A stretch of DNA of 64,000 nt from Zygnema cylindricum (Eukaryota > Streptophyta > Zygnematophyceae > Zygnematales > Zygnemataceae): positions 62,001 through 126,000 of the forward strand of contig JBBHKE010000905.1 in the NCBI GenBank assembly GCA_037447655.1, written 5' to 3'. Under the pieces are notes generated by a model, which was not told the DNA's origin, ran no database searches, and worked only from the letters and a program-made list of their open reading frames with translations. A program made the position numbers and the translations under genes. This document shows positions 19,766 to 31,800 of the stretch, one piece after another. The first letter of the stretch is position 1. Each line of letters starts with the position of its first letter.

Positions 19766-19925
19766 TTTAGCGACGAGACACTCTCATCGCTGAAGTGCAA
19801 AAATTCGGTATGATAATCCAACGACGAGAACGTCTCGTCGCTGAATGGTAAATTTGATGGTAAACTAAGTTTTACCATTCAGGATCGAAAATATATTGTC
19901 GCGGAATGATACAAATTTGTCCGTG
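19766..19925 (+). repeat. GCGACGA palindromic repeats, right
   Basis: Units such as AGCGACGAGACACTCTCATC-GCTGAA and ACGACGAGAACGTCTCGTCG-CTGAA recur here, more diverged than at 17027-17110. They bracket the transposase gene with the left copy. Confidence 0.5.
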
Positions 19926-20879
19926 GTAAAAATACAAGGTATGCATAGGCGTATTAATAGGAAAATCCCCTAAAGTACTTGTGTGTAATGCGCAAAACGC
20001 CAAGTATTTACACAGACAAATGAATTGTAATCACATATTATTTTTTTCTTCCAAAATAGTAGACAAAACATCCACTTCTCCTCTTAAGTTTGACCCGCCG
20101 AAATCAACATCACAAAGTATAACTCATTTTTTTTTGTCTTTTCTTTTTTGATTTCGGCTCTAAAATGCCGTTTTTTTATAAATCTCGATATTAAAATAAC
20201 CTTGGATCATAACTTTTTAACAGTGACAAACACAATTTATAAATAAAGTAAAATCATATAGAATACAAACAAAAATATACACACATAAAAAACAAAGACA
20301 AAAATATGGATAACATAAAAGAAAAATAGAACGACCAATTCTTTTCTTTTACATTCCTTTCACGGTGCACATAATAATTGTACAAAAATTTACAAATGTA
20401 CATATAAGCCATAGCTATGGAAATGTATAGAGATATAATTGAAAACGGAACTAACGAAATCATATTTTGGAAAAATACCGAATGAACAATCCTACTAAAA
20501 ACATTAAAGATTATTCCTATCTAGATTTCTCCATATTGTAGTTGAATTTGTCAATTGTGAAGAAAAAACCAAACTCAACAAACATCTATGCTACTCCTAC
20601 CCTCCATCTTTTATAATCTCTCCTTTTTTATTTCCCCTCTCTCCTCTCTCACCTTTACTCCCTTCCATTCCTCGCCTCTCTCTTTCTTCTCCTACCTCAC
20701 TTTCCCCCTCTCGTTCAAAACTTATTCTTCTATACTTTAATGGTAATAGTAATTTTTCCCATATGTAGAAGGAATAATGTGTACGGCACATCTACAAATA
20801 AGACAAAAAAAAAACCAAAAACAAATTAGCATCCACAATGAAAATAATAAAAATGGAAGCAAAACATCATATAAACCAC
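19926..20879. other. AT-rich intergenic DNA, no gene seen
   Basis: The stretch is AT-rich with short homopolymers and a CT-rich part at 20600-20710. I find no coding or structural feature in it. Confidence 0.3.
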
Positions 20880-21330
20880 TATAACACAAAAGGTACAAGG
20901 GGGAGAGGCAGATTGAGAGAGAGGGAGGTAAGGGTAGAGACATAGAACAAGAGGGGGGGAAGGGAAATGGAATAAAAAAATAGGGAGAGAGAGGGATTCA
21001 CGGATAAAGAGAGGCAGATTGATAGGGAGAGAGGGGGAGAGGCACGTTGATAGGGAGAGAGGGGGAGAGGTATATTGATAGGGAGAGAGGGGGAGAGGCA
21101 GATTGAGAGAGAGAGAGAGGTAAAGGTAGAGAGATAGAAGAGGAGAGAGAGAAGGGAAATGGGAAAAAAAATTAGGGAGAGAGATGGACTCACAAATAGA
21201 GAAAGGCAGATTGATAGGGAGAGAGGGGGGGGGGGGGGGAGGGGGAGGTGGAGCAAACCTATGGGGAGACGAGGAGGCGTTGAATATGGCGAGGGAGAGA
21301 GACACGCAAACCAGAAGAGAGAGCGCTTTT
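20880..21330 (+). repeat. GGGAGA-rich minisatellite
   Basis: About 450 bp of purine-rich repeats include 30-33 bp units around GGCAGATTGATAGGGAGAGA followed by GGGGGAGA, with simple GA runs. Long minus-strand frames of Leu/Ser/Pro are due to composition, not a gene. Confidence 0.8.
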
Positions 21331-22244
21331 CACCATAGATTAAGGGAGATACAGAGGAGACAAGGTGGTTGCATGAATAAATGGCAGGTCGATAGGGAAG
21401 AAAGTGGGATGACATGTGGGACAGGCGGCGGAGCTGTCGCTTCCTTCCTCGTGGACAAACCCTAAAATTTTTCAAAACGACGTTGTAAGCGTCAGATCCC
21501 ACCAAAAAACGGTTGGTTGTGATTGGCCAAGAACGGATCCATTCTTTTATGGACCGTCCGCATCTGGCGTTTCCTGTCCCCGAATATCACTAACGCCAAA
21601 TATTGTTATTTTATTGTATTAAATTCAAATAATAACTTTAATTAAGGGTTTTTTGGCTCATCGACCCCGTATTAACATAAACGTTTACTTTATTTTGTGA
21701 TGGAAACCATATTACAATGAACATCTATACTAAATGGAACCATTTTCACCTTAATACCATAAACCTTTACGCTAATTGAACCATGAACATAAAATAGCAT
21801 TAATAATAACTATAACTGCTTACAAGGAACCTACTTGGAGTTGATAACCTATATATCAAAGTTACAGTAATACGCCGGCGCAACATTGCATTCAGTTACG
21901 TTCATTTACTGAAAACGATGACTTTCCTCAGGCGAATATGTTTGACATTCAAACTGTCGACCATGCAGTTGTTGGTCAAATATGTGCGAACATGACTTTT
22001 TACGACCCGGATTTAACCCTATTTAAGACCGCACATTCTCATGCGTCCACGGCTATTAAACATAATGAATTGTACCTTTTAATTTAAAAATGTACAATTT
22101 TGTACGGTCTAACACTGTCCGTACACCACACTAATTAAAAGATGGCATACTTCCGTTTTGTACGGTACTAAAAAATTAACCTTAAATAGAGTACATAAAA
22201 AAATAGAATGAACTACGCTAATGGAGAATAAATTTAAAAAAGCG
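21331..22244. other. Intergenic DNA, no gene seen
   Basis: I see no supported gene or element boundary here. Words such as CCACGCTAATT and GTACGGT recall the neighbouring MITE cluster. Confidence 0.3.
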
Positions 22245-22600
22245 AGACTGAATTAGTGTACACAACGCTAATAGCGATTGGCGGTGTATTGTAGAGTTGT
22301 TAACGCTGATTCAAAGAGTACCTTGAATAATGTAAAGAAAAATTTAGAGTTATTTACTCTTTTTAAGGTTTTTGGGTCAAAGTTCGTGGTGACGGAATTA
22401 GCGTTAATAACGCTAATTAGGATTTGCGGTGTAGTGTAAATGGAAAATTATGATTAATAATATTGTTTAATGCAAGGAGACGTGGCAGGTTATAGTCCAC
22501 GTATTTAAATAATGTTGTTAACTATATTTTGTGATTTTCGGCTCTAAGTAGTAGCGACTTATTAATACTAATAACAATGAGTGGTGTAGTGGTACACCTC
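22245..22600. mobile_element. Cluster of TA-MITE right ends
   Basis: Right termini of the TA-flanked MITE family occur at about 22262-22291 (AATAGCGATTGGCGGTG-TA), 22405-22436 (ATTAGGATTTGCGGTG-TA) and 22560-22588 (AACAATGAGTGGTG-TA). The shared internal word GGAGACGTGGCA lies between them. Matching left ends are eroded or nested, so full elements are not delimited. Confidence 0.5.
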
Positions 22601-23058
22601 CCTTTGCAAAAAAACAGCTCGTGTACCTCTTCTTTTTACTATTTTGTCTTTTTGCAATCTCCCTCGACGAATATTTTTTTTCCTCGACAGTCACCTCCTT
22701 CAAGGGATTTGTTCCTAATTTTGCGTGTAACTCTTAGATTAATGTTGAAACCCTTATATTAATGTTTATTCTCTCGCAAATCTAATTTTTTCGCTACAAT
22801 TTTCTTACAGTTTTTCTTTCGACTACGATACTATATTATGAATTATGCAAAAAAGGTAAATTTTCAATTATGTATGTTTAAAAAAAAAATCATAGTTTTC
22901 ACATAGAAAATCAATTGACAAAAAACACATTGTGATGAGCAAAAAAAACAAAAAATATTTTGTAGTATCAAATATAGAAATAAACAAATAACAACCTCGT
23001 TCTATTTTCGACTCTATTGTACAAATTCTCAACCTCAAACTTAATACTACACCAAAAT
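22601..23058. other. AT-rich 3' flank of the hAT transposase
   Basis: I see no gene. This is AT-rich sequence downstream of the minus-strand transposase stop. Confidence 0.3.
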
Positions 23059-24390
23059 CTATAAATCATTTTTTTTCCACCATTCAAGTATGTTAAAGTT
23101 CAATCTTTCGTCATTGGTTAATTTTAAATCAAAATAACGTTTCATTTTGTCGTTAACGAGCGTTTTTTTGTTGGTGGTAATAAAAACCTCATTTTCCTCA
23201 TCGCTCTCACCAAAATAATTGTGGAAACCGTCTTTACTTTGCGATGTTTTCCATTTTTTTGTGATACGTTGAGGACTACCGAAATCAACGTCATCACCGA
23301 GGTCGTTTGCGAGTTCTCGAAGTTTGACCCTTCCGCTTTCAATTTCGGTTTTCGATACCCCAATTATTTCAAGCTTGTGTTTTTGTCGGGGATCTAAGAG
23401 AGCCGCGACAATATGATACTCATGAAGGCCCCACTTCGGTAGTGCAAATTTCACAAAAAAATGTTTCATTTTTTGCAAGTTTAGGGAATCGGCGGGGCAT
23501 TCTTTTTCACCATCATTGTAAGATGTTTTTCTTATCTTACAATGGTTATGGAGAGACGATAGTTCAAACAAAATCAAATGTAAAGTTGGTTCTTTTATTT
23601 TTTCCAATTTTAGGGTCGCTTCGTGGAACCTTTCTAAAAATCGTATAAGTTCGGTAAGGTGAGTCTTATCGATACAAGCAAAAAGTATCAATTTATTTTT
23701 TGCTTGAGCGGTTGGTCCTATCTCATTGAATGCATCGTAAATACTCTTAAGCATTCGGAGCAAAGAATTCCACCGCGTTGCGTTTTTTTGTTTTAAAGTG
23801 TTTTTCAAAAGTTTTTGTAAATTACTCTGTTTGAAAAACGTGACCAATGATTTACACGCGTCAATTAGATCAAAAAAATCAGGAACTTCCACATCGTATT
23901 TGCCTTTTTTAGAAGTTCCGCTCTTCTTAAAGATCGTTGTCACAATTGTTGCAATTTTAAATTCCGCGCAAGGTATCCAAGTAAACATACTCGGTAGACC
24001 TTCAGTCGCACATATGTTAGAGCCACTATCAGTCACGACAACGCAGCGATAAAAAATGGACATTTCAAAATTGGTCAAAAGAATTTTGAAAGCCGTTAAA
24101 ACATTTTCCGCAAAGTGTTTTTCCTCCGGAAAGTGATAGACTAGAAGCGTCCGTGCATGAAGTTGAAATTCTTTGTCAATAAAATGAGCGGTAACTGACA
24201 TTAATGAGGTTCTTTTTATTGTCTTGGTCCAGAGATCGGTCGTGAATGCGTCAAAAATATTGTTTTCAATATTTTCTCTAAGTTTTAGGATAATCAAACT
24301 ACGAATATCTTTCGCAAAAGATATAATGTAGTTTTTTACAATATTGATGGACGGGAGTAGTTGGTCGATGTCAACACTTTTGTTGGACGA
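23059..24390 (-). pseudogene. hAT-superfamily transposase, truncated
   Basis: An open frame of 412 codons from ATG 24297 continues upstream without stop to about 24390. Motifs are FDAFTTDLWTK near residue 16, VVVTDSGSNICATEG near 86, QKNATRWNSLLRML near 168, AALLDPRQKHKLEI near 294 and LNFNILEWWKKN near the end. These match hAT transposases of plants: the DLWT and RWNS motifs and the start of the dimerisation domain. The N-terminal BED zinc finger is not found in frame. The frame stops right after EWWKKN, before the usual YPxLSxxARxxLxIP stretch. It could be the relic source of the hAT-type MITEs nearby, but I cannot show matching termini. Confidence 0.85.
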
Positions 24391-25340
24391 ACAACAACAT
24401 CAAACAATGCTTGACAAAATGCTTGAAAACCAGGGGAAAAAAACAAAAAAAAATAAAAAAAATATCATACAGGTACTAACCATGATTAATAAATAAGGTT
24501 TTTAAAATTGATTTTTTTTTATGGAAAGACAAATAAAAAACAATATCATGACAAACTAAGCTCAGATTTATAAATTTATCAACAAAACAAGTTATAATGA
24601 CATTTACACTCAAGCCATATTAAATAGAATTTAAAATAAATCATACCTGAACCGTGGACTATCGAAAATGGTCGAAGGTCCTCACAACACATCAACGCCA
24701 CCATTTACGCAAATTTTTTTTGGTCACTCGTTTTCGCCTCCGTTTTTGAAAGAAACTTACGAAGAAATCCTCTTGAATTATCCATGTCGACCGAATCTAA
24801 ACATGTGTGAGTATTGATTGTTGAAGTACCGTTTGCAGACTTCTATTGATAAACTATGAAACATGTATTACAAGCCACAAAATCTGCCCCCTTTACCATG
24901 TATTTGTTTGATGTTCTAACTTCATAGACATGCTCAAATTTTTTCCAAAAATTTGAAGTGGCCCTGTTTTCTTTCACTAGGTAATACTGAGCAATTTCAC
25001 CATTTTTGGATTTTCGAAATTGTTTTGGATTGTAGTTTTAAGGGAAGCGAGGATGTTTTTTTCCATTTTAGTGTATTACTAAGTTTTGTTTGAATTGTGG
25101 TCGAGTTTCTCTAACTTAAATAACAATTCAATTTATCGATTTATTGTTTGACACATGTGAGTACGCCAATAATTAAGACTAGTCATGGGAAATTGACGTA
25201 ATAGTTTGATTTTCACTGATTTACTAACCAGTTATTACTACATGCCGCATGACATTGACATAATAATATGATATGATATATTTGTGGAAACACGGTATAA
25301 AATGCGTAATTAGCACTTTGCAATAATGTACGGCATATGA
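24391..25340. other. Intergenic DNA, no gene seen
   Basis: AT-rich sequence upstream of the hAT transposase. It may include an upstream exon or the transposon end, but nothing can be supported. Confidence 0.3.
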
Positions 25341-25359
25341 ATAAGCCAATAATTACGAT

Positions 25360-26090
25360 TTGTCGCGTTCCCTAAGATTTGCGAAATGAATAGTGTACTA
25401 CACCGCCAATCGCTATTAGCGTAGAAGTTTCTTTAGCGTATATGAATAATTACCGTGGTTTACGCTAATTAAGAATTTGAAAGTTCGAAAAAAACATACA
25501 TTTTAATTGTTTAATAATTCTTATTTGGGTCTTTGAAAAAAAAAATGTCGGTCGCAAACATGCTTACACTAATATAGGTATTTGCACAAAATTTGAGAAA
25601 TCGTACACAAATTGTACGTTCACACAGTCGAAACGTGGTTGTTGGACGAATATGTGCGAACGTGATATTTTACAGCCCGCTTTTATCCTTTTTTGAGAGC
25701 GCATATTCTCATGCGTGCGCGGTTACTAAAACTCGTTAAGTATACTTTTTCACTTAAAAAGGTATAATTTTGTAAGGTCTGATACGTACCGTACACCACA
25801 CTATTTAACCGACAACGTGCTTTTGTTTTGTGAGGTACTTGGAACATAACCCTAAATGGCGTACAGAGAAAAATAGAATAAGCTACGCTATTGGAGAATA
25901 ATAATAAAAAAAAGGCGGGACGGAATTAGCGTACACTACGCTAATAGCGATAGGCGTTGTACCGTGTCAAATTTGCGATGCTTTGTCGCGTTCCCTAAGA
26001 TTTGCGAAATGAATAGTGTACTACCGTGTCAGATTTGCGATGCTTTGTCGCGTTTCCTTTGATTTGCCAAATGAATAGCTTACTACAGTA
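25360..26090. repeat. 62-bp tandem repeat split by a MITE
   Basis: Units of about 62 bp around CGTGTCAAATTTGCGATGCT and CGCGTTCCCTAAGATTTGCG occur at 25961-26022 and 26023-26084. A partial unit is at 25360-25400 and another at 26890-26935. The MITE at 25401-25959 sits inside one unit. Confidence 0.7.
25401..25959. mobile_element. TA-flanked MITE, 559 bp
   Basis: The left end CACCGCCAATCGCTATTAGC and the right end GCTAATAGCGATAGGCGTTG are imperfect inverted repeats. A TA lies directly outside each end (25399-25400 and 25960-25961). The TA duplication fits Tc1/mariner-type elements. It is longer than its relatives and may contain another insertion. Confidence 0.65.
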
Positions 26091-26375
26091 CCGTGTCAAA
26101 TTTGTGACGTTAATCATGATGTCACATACTTCCACGATACCAAAGAGTACAAAGTACAAGAATGTTGGATTATAGGGACATTACAAATTTTTCATTTTTT
26201 TTGGTTTTTTGGTTGACCGACTGTAACCGACCCTTTTTTTTTTGCTGGTGAATCAACCGACCGTAACCGCCCGACCCCCAAAATTTGGCAACCGAATCCG
26301 TTCCGGATCCGGCGCGCGCGGTCGGTTAATGGTCGGTCACGGTTTTGGTTGACCGTTAGCGACCTCTGATCTCAG
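26090..26375 (+). repeat. Segmental duplication copy 1, ACCGACCGTAACCG-rich
   Basis: The sequence from GTGTCAAATTTGTGACG through TTCCGGATCCGGCGC to GCGACCTCTG recurs at 27326-27409 and, after the inserted 906-bp element, at 28324-28515. A diverged, partly inverted relative lies at 26615-26830. The inverted ends CAGAGGTCGC suggest a further hAT-type family. Confidence 0.65.
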
Positions 26376-26405
26376 GCAATGAAATATCGAGAGCCATATT
26401 GACTA

Positions 26406-26604
26406 CACCGCGAATCGTTATTAGCGTTATGAACTCTATATCGGCACCCCAAAATTTTGACATTAATACCTTAAATAGAATAAACTACACTATTTAAGGT
26501 CGTGGACCATAATATGCCACGTCTCCTGGCACTAAATTAGAATGAATGACGCTAATTTTTTCTTTACACTAATAATTTCTCAACGCTAATAACGATGCGC
26601 GGTG
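26406..26604. mobile_element. TA-flanked MITE, 199 bp
   Basis: The ends CACCGCGAATCGTTATTAGC and GCTAATAACGATGCGCGGTG are inverted repeats flanked by TA on both sides. The internal word GCCACGTCTCCTGGCACTAA is shared with other family members. Confidence 0.8.
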
Positions 26605-26935
26605 TACTCTACAGCAGAGGTCGCAAGAGTCAAAAAATTTCATAACCAAAACCGACCGTTTTTTCTTTTTCAAAATCTGAGTAACCGACGCCCGACCGGG
26701 TTATGTCACGCTCCAAAACTGTTAACCGTTAACCGACCGTGTTTAAGAAAATAAAAGTTAACCGAAACTCGATTTCTCGCGACTAACCGTGCCCGCTTGT
26801 AACCGAAAAAGTACAAAATTACAACGCTCATTGTTATTAGCGTTAATGTACTTTGCAATAATGTACGATATGAATAAGCCAATAATTACGATTTGTCGCG
26901 TTCCCTAAGATTTGCGAAATGAATAGTGTTACTAC

Positions 26936-27317
26936 TAGTGTTGGGTATCGGGTAAATTCATATCGCGATAATTTCGATATTCGATATATCGAATATCGAT
27001 CGAGCAGACTCCTCCATATATCGTACCGGGTCCAACATAAATTATCGAGATATATATCCCAAAAAATGGGTGTCCGTACAGCTAAAGTACAGAAATTCGT
27101 ACGGAGAATCATACAGAAAATCGTACGGAACCCGTCTCACCCCGCGCGCGCCAGGGGAGGGGGGGTGGTTTGAGAAAAAATTCGGGAAGAAAAAAAAAAT
27201 CGCATAAATATCCGGATATTTAGCTTCTAGATACGTGGATTCGATATATCGATTATCGCATACCTAAAATTCGATATATATCGAATATCGACAATATGTC
27301 CTCGATGCCCAACATTA
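26936..27317. mobile_element. hAT-type MITE, 382 bp, TSD GTTACTAC
   Basis: The inverted ends TAGTGTTGGGTATCGGG and its partner TAATGTTGGGCATCGAGG are flanked by a perfect 8-bp duplication GTTACTAC (26928-26935 and 27318-27325). It sits in the 62-bp repeat, whose uninterrupted form is present at about 26010-26030. It is homologous to 17220-17659. Confidence 0.88.
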
Positions 27318-27409
27318 GTTACTACCGTGTCAGATTTGTGACGCTAATCATGATGTTACGTACTTCCACGATACCAAAGAGTACAAAGTACAATAATGTT
27401 GGATTGTAT

Positions 27410-28315
27410 CATAGTTCAAAAGTAGGCGCTTTTATGGTAGGCGTTTGGTAGGCGCACAAAACTTGGCACAAAACTCGCGCCGATGAGGCATATTGTATGT
27501 GTGTGCGTTGTGCACACCCTTGTACGAACGTACGAATATGATGTATCATCACAGTACAGCGCACGCCGCCGGACGGAATTTTTTAGCGAACTGACACGGC
27601 GTAGGATGACATTCCGTGGGAAAAAGATCCCGGAAAAAAGATTCCGGAAAAAAGATCCCGGAAAAAAGATTCCGGAAAAAAGATCCCGGAAAAAAGATCC
27701 CTGAAAAAGGATCCCGGAAAAAAGATCTCGGAAAAAAGATCTCGGAAAAAAGATCCCGGAAAAAAGATCCCGGAAAAAAGATCCGGAAAAAAACCCGGAA
27801 AAAAAATCCGGAAAGATCCGAAAAGATCCAAAAAGATCCGAAAAGATCCCGAAAAGATCCCGGAAAAAGATCCCGGAAAAAGATCCCGGAAAAGATCCGG
27901 AAAAGATCCGGAAAAGATCCGGAAAAAGATCCCGGAAAAGATCCCGGAAAAAAAAAACCCGGAAAAAAAAATTTGAAAAATAAAACGCGGATGTAAGTCC
28001 TTTCGGTTGTTGTGTTATGGGCTTTTCATGTGATCTTCTTAGATCGCTACTTTGATCAGCGATCGTCCGATCGTCCAAATCTGACGGTTTCAATTAAAAA
28101 TACCTCAAAACTCACGGAAATTTTTTTTTTTGTCCGAATGTTTTTCAAAATTTAGACATGACGTTTAATTCTCTATGGATGGATATGCAACTCAACCCTG
28201 TTCCTATTTTATTTCATTTTGCGACCAATACAATATGGATCTTAAGGGCATATTTTATGTTTTGCGTACAATAGGCATATTGTATGGGCGTACGTTCACC
28301 TACTTTTGAACTATG
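27410..28315. mobile_element. 906-bp TIR element, TSD GATTGTAT
   Basis: The inverted ends CATAGTTCAAAAGTAGG are perfect over 17 bp. A perfect 8-bp duplication GATTGTAT lies at 27402-27409 and 28316-28323, as expected for hAT elements. The related segment at 26150-26180 lacks the insertion. No transposase is encoded; the interior holds a minisatellite. Confidence 0.9.
27617..27965 (+). repeat. AAAAAAGATCCCGG minisatellite
   Basis: About 350 bp of tandem 13-14 bp units of the form GGAAAAAAGATCCC with small variants. Open frames of FFPGSFFRDLFSGI type across it come from the repeat and are not genes. Confidence 0.9.
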
Positions 28316-28323
28316 GATTGTAT

Positions 28324-28866
28324 AGATAGTACAAAATTTTCATTTTTTTTGGTTTTTTGGTTGACTGACCATAACCGATTTTTTTTTTCTGGTGAATCAA
28401 CCGACCGCAACCGCCCGGCCCCCAAAATTTGGCAACCGAATCCGTTCCGGATCCGGCGCGGGCGGTCGGTTAACGGTCGGTCACGGTTTCGGCTGACCGT
28501 TTGCGACCTCTGCTGTACTGTACTGTACTGAATCTTGCAACTTTTTGGCCCTCCGGGGTGCCGAAGACGTCCGCGACCGCTCGTTTAGGGTTTATTTTTT
28601 CGGTTTTTGTTTTTTTTTTTATTTAAAAAACAACCCAAACCCCAAAACCCTATTTCTCGTACCCGATCCCACGAGGTGTCGAATATCGGCGCGAGGTGCC
28701 GCGAGGTGCCGAAGGTCCCACACTTGTATGGGGGCTTGTTCGATACCCTTGCTGTACCGCGTAACGATACTTTGTTCCGATTCGCAGCTTGAAATTTTGA
28801 AACCCTGAAATTTACATTTAGGGTAACTTCACCTTAGGTTTGGACGGCGTCTTTACATCTGAAGCC
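28324..28866 (+). promoter_or_regulatory. EMC10 upstream region; starts with repeat copy 2
   Basis: Positions 28324-28515 are the second part of the ACCGACCGTAACCG-rich duplication. The remaining 350 bp up to the ATG must contain the EMC10 5' untranslated region and core promoter. No clear TATA box is seen. The start codon context GAAGCCATGGCT is favourable. Confidence 0.4.
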
Positions 28867-31800
28867 ATGGCTCCACATCCTTCCAAAGGGGTTGTTCGTA
28901 TGGCTTCCCTCCTTTTCCTTTTGACGTTTATTTCCTTCATTCATTCGAATGGATTCTTTGCGGAGGCTTTCGAGTCCGATGAGCTTTTTGTCGATGAAAG
29001 TGAGTTTATTTTGGAACAAGTGAGTAATTCAGATAGTAGAGGAGCTATGGCTGAAAGAAGCTATGGTGGAGGGAGGAGAGAGAGAGATGCTCCTGTGATG
29101 AGTGGGGCAGGAGTAGTGGACAGTCAGGTAAAGTTCGATTTGGAGCATTCATTTGGAGGAGGAGGGAGAGGTTTTAACAAAGGAGGCGTTTTTGTGGCTC
29201 GGATACGGACTTCATTGCAAGGATTACAGGTGATTTTATGAGAGCGAAAGGAGAGAGGGAGAGAAAAAATTGTGCGTAGGAGTTAGGCAAGAATAGAAGA
29301 GAGATAGGATGGGAACATTTGGTACATTATGATGTAGTGTAGTCTATGACTGTTTAATCCTCCATGGTGAAAAGTTAGTTTTTTTTTTTTTTTTTTTCAA
29401 CCACTACAATGTATGTGCATTGGTTTGACGTTAGAGAGATTATTCTTTGCCTCTTCAATACTTGTTTTAGACTACAAAACGCGAAAGTCCAGAAATACAT
29501 GTAAACATAATGGACTTTACAAAAACATTTTTATTTCTACAAAAAAAAATTACACTCTTTTTTGGACGAATTTCAGCAGCCTAAGTCTGAGAAACCTTAA
29601 AGCTTTTAAAACCATAAAGTTTTCAACACTCTAGAAATCTATACACCTCAGTGCCCTTTTCGTTGTCCTTGTTAATTTGAATGCGTTTATTGCTCTCTCC
29701 CTCTCCCTCTGACCCCCCCTCTCACTCCCTCTCCCTCTCCTTCCTCTCCCTTTCCCTCTTCCTCTCCCTATCCCTGTGACTCTGACTCTCCCTCTCCCTA
29801 TCCCTGTGACTCTGACTCTCCCTCTCCCTGTCCCTCTGACTCTGACTCTGACTCTCCCTCTCCCTCTTCCTCTCCCTGTCCCTGTGACTCTGACTCTGAC
29901 TATCCCTCTCCCTCTCCCTCCCTCTCTCCCTCTCCCTCTCCCTCTCCCTTCCCCTCTCCTCTCCCTCTCCCTTCCCCTCTCCTCTCCCTCTCCCTTCCTC
30001 CTCTCCCTCTCCCTCTCCCTCTCCCTCTTGCTATCCCTCTTCCTATCCCTCTCCCTCTCCCCTCCCTCTCCCCGGGCCCTCTCTCTTGTCTCCTCTCGTT
30101 GAGTCCATAAGAGGCTCTATTTGCACAATGTGAATTTGCACTTTTGAAGATTAGTTGTCTAAACTACACTGCCCATGAGTTACTTAATTACTAGCGTTAA
30201 CACTATCATAATTATCTACGTTAAATTATGTTCTCCCACTGGGCTTGTTATGGGCCATTTAACTAAATAGTGTTATTAAGACTTTATGATTTTGGGTCAA
30301 AAAAATCACTCATTCAATTAGGGGATTAGCTTGACAGCCTATTGTCCCAGAACATTTCTCAGTTATTTCAAAGTGGAAAGAAGAATGGAAATTGAGTATA
30401 AGACAATGTGACATTGTATTATTATTTATGGACAGGATACTGCCAGGTCCACCCTTTCAGACTCAGATTTGGTTCAAATTTGTTAAATCAACTTTCAGTC
30501 TTTGATATTTTTGGGATTTAAACTCACATCACAAAAAAAATCAACCGTGTGACAACCAACAGGAAAAAAGTGAATCTATACTTCCCGCCTTTCACAAAAT
30601 GGTGTCAATATTTCGGCTGATAATACGTGACGTAATTGTTCTATTTTGGACTTTTGCACACTACTGTTACTAAACAAGGCTAGATTCCTATTATTTTAAG
30701 TCCGAAACCTTGGAACTTACGGCGTTGTTGAAAAAATCACTACTGGAACTTATTGCACTCTGTCCTCCAACATTGTTTTTTGACGTCCGAGTGGACAAGA
30801 AATTTTTAAACACGAATCTGGATTGGTTTCGTTTGTGAATATCAATAACTGTTGGGATCTTTAAATCAGGTCCACACAATACAGGGGAGGTGGGCTTTTT
30901 AAGCTTGCACAACACAAAGACGAATGACTTTGTTTCTGAAAAAAAATACGGGTACTAATATAGCCACGGAAGAGTAGCCTCTATAACCACAGAATTTTTT
31001 CCTATTTGCTCGTTGTTGAGCCAAATCTCACAGATTTGTACGTCGATACCGTACATTACAGGTTGTATTAATAAAAAATGTTTTAGTTTTGTAAAAGGAA
31101 TATATCTATTACCATTTAAAACTTACCTGACCTCTTGTCTTTTAGCCAATACATGCAGATTCCCTAACTTCGGTGTGGTCTTTAATATTCTATTTTTAAG
31201 TCCCAGACTTACAATTTTTTTACCCGGATCCTTTGTTTTGGACTCAGAATAGGTTATTCATGCTGTTCTAAAAGTTACATGACCCTTTCTTTGTATTGAA
31301 GTTTTGGACAGGGATTGATGTATGATTTATAGCATGCTTGTGATTTGAATAAGAATCCAAACCAATAGGCACGTCCCAACTATTAGCCTTAAGAACATTA
31401 ATTCGGTTGCAACTTATTTTGGCCAAAAATCATGAAATAGTGTAAATAACACTGCTTATAGGCAGTGAACTACAATCCACCACGTCTCTCTACACTAAAC
31501 TAGGAATATACACTCTAATTTACTAATAATTCCTTTATATTAGCCGTTTAGGGAATATAGGTGATATTACGTCAAATGGATATGAGTTTGAGAACATAGT
31601 GTGTGAGTTTGAAACTTGAAAGTTTCTTGGCCGTTTTTGGTTTCAGAAACAGTAATAGGATTCAGAGGTTTCATGCGAAGGATAAGTATTGCGGGGACAT
31701 TGAAGAATGCAAAGGGTTTTGCTGTTTTTGCATAACTAAACCTTTTATTCAACTTGTTCCATATTAGATATGCCCTTTGTAATGAACCTGGAGGAGATTC

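Noticed and set aside
20826-21505. Minus-strand frames of 159 and 208 codons rich in Leu, Ser and Pro
   Set aside because: They lie in the GGGAGA minisatellite and have no domain; openness is due to composition.
23142-23363. Second small protein overlapping the hAT transposase
   Set aside because: It is an alternative-frame shadow of the transposase reading.
27617-27965. CRISPR-like array
   Set aside because: Units are contiguous tandem repeats without spacers, in a eukaryotic transposon.
27416-28093. A 225-codon minus-strand frame of FFPGSFFRDL repeats
   Set aside because: It is a translation of the AAAAAAGATCCCGG minisatellite; all frames over the array stay open.
29776-30102. A 108-codon frame in the CT-rich repeat
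   Set aside because: Simple-sequence artefact inside EMC10 intron 1.
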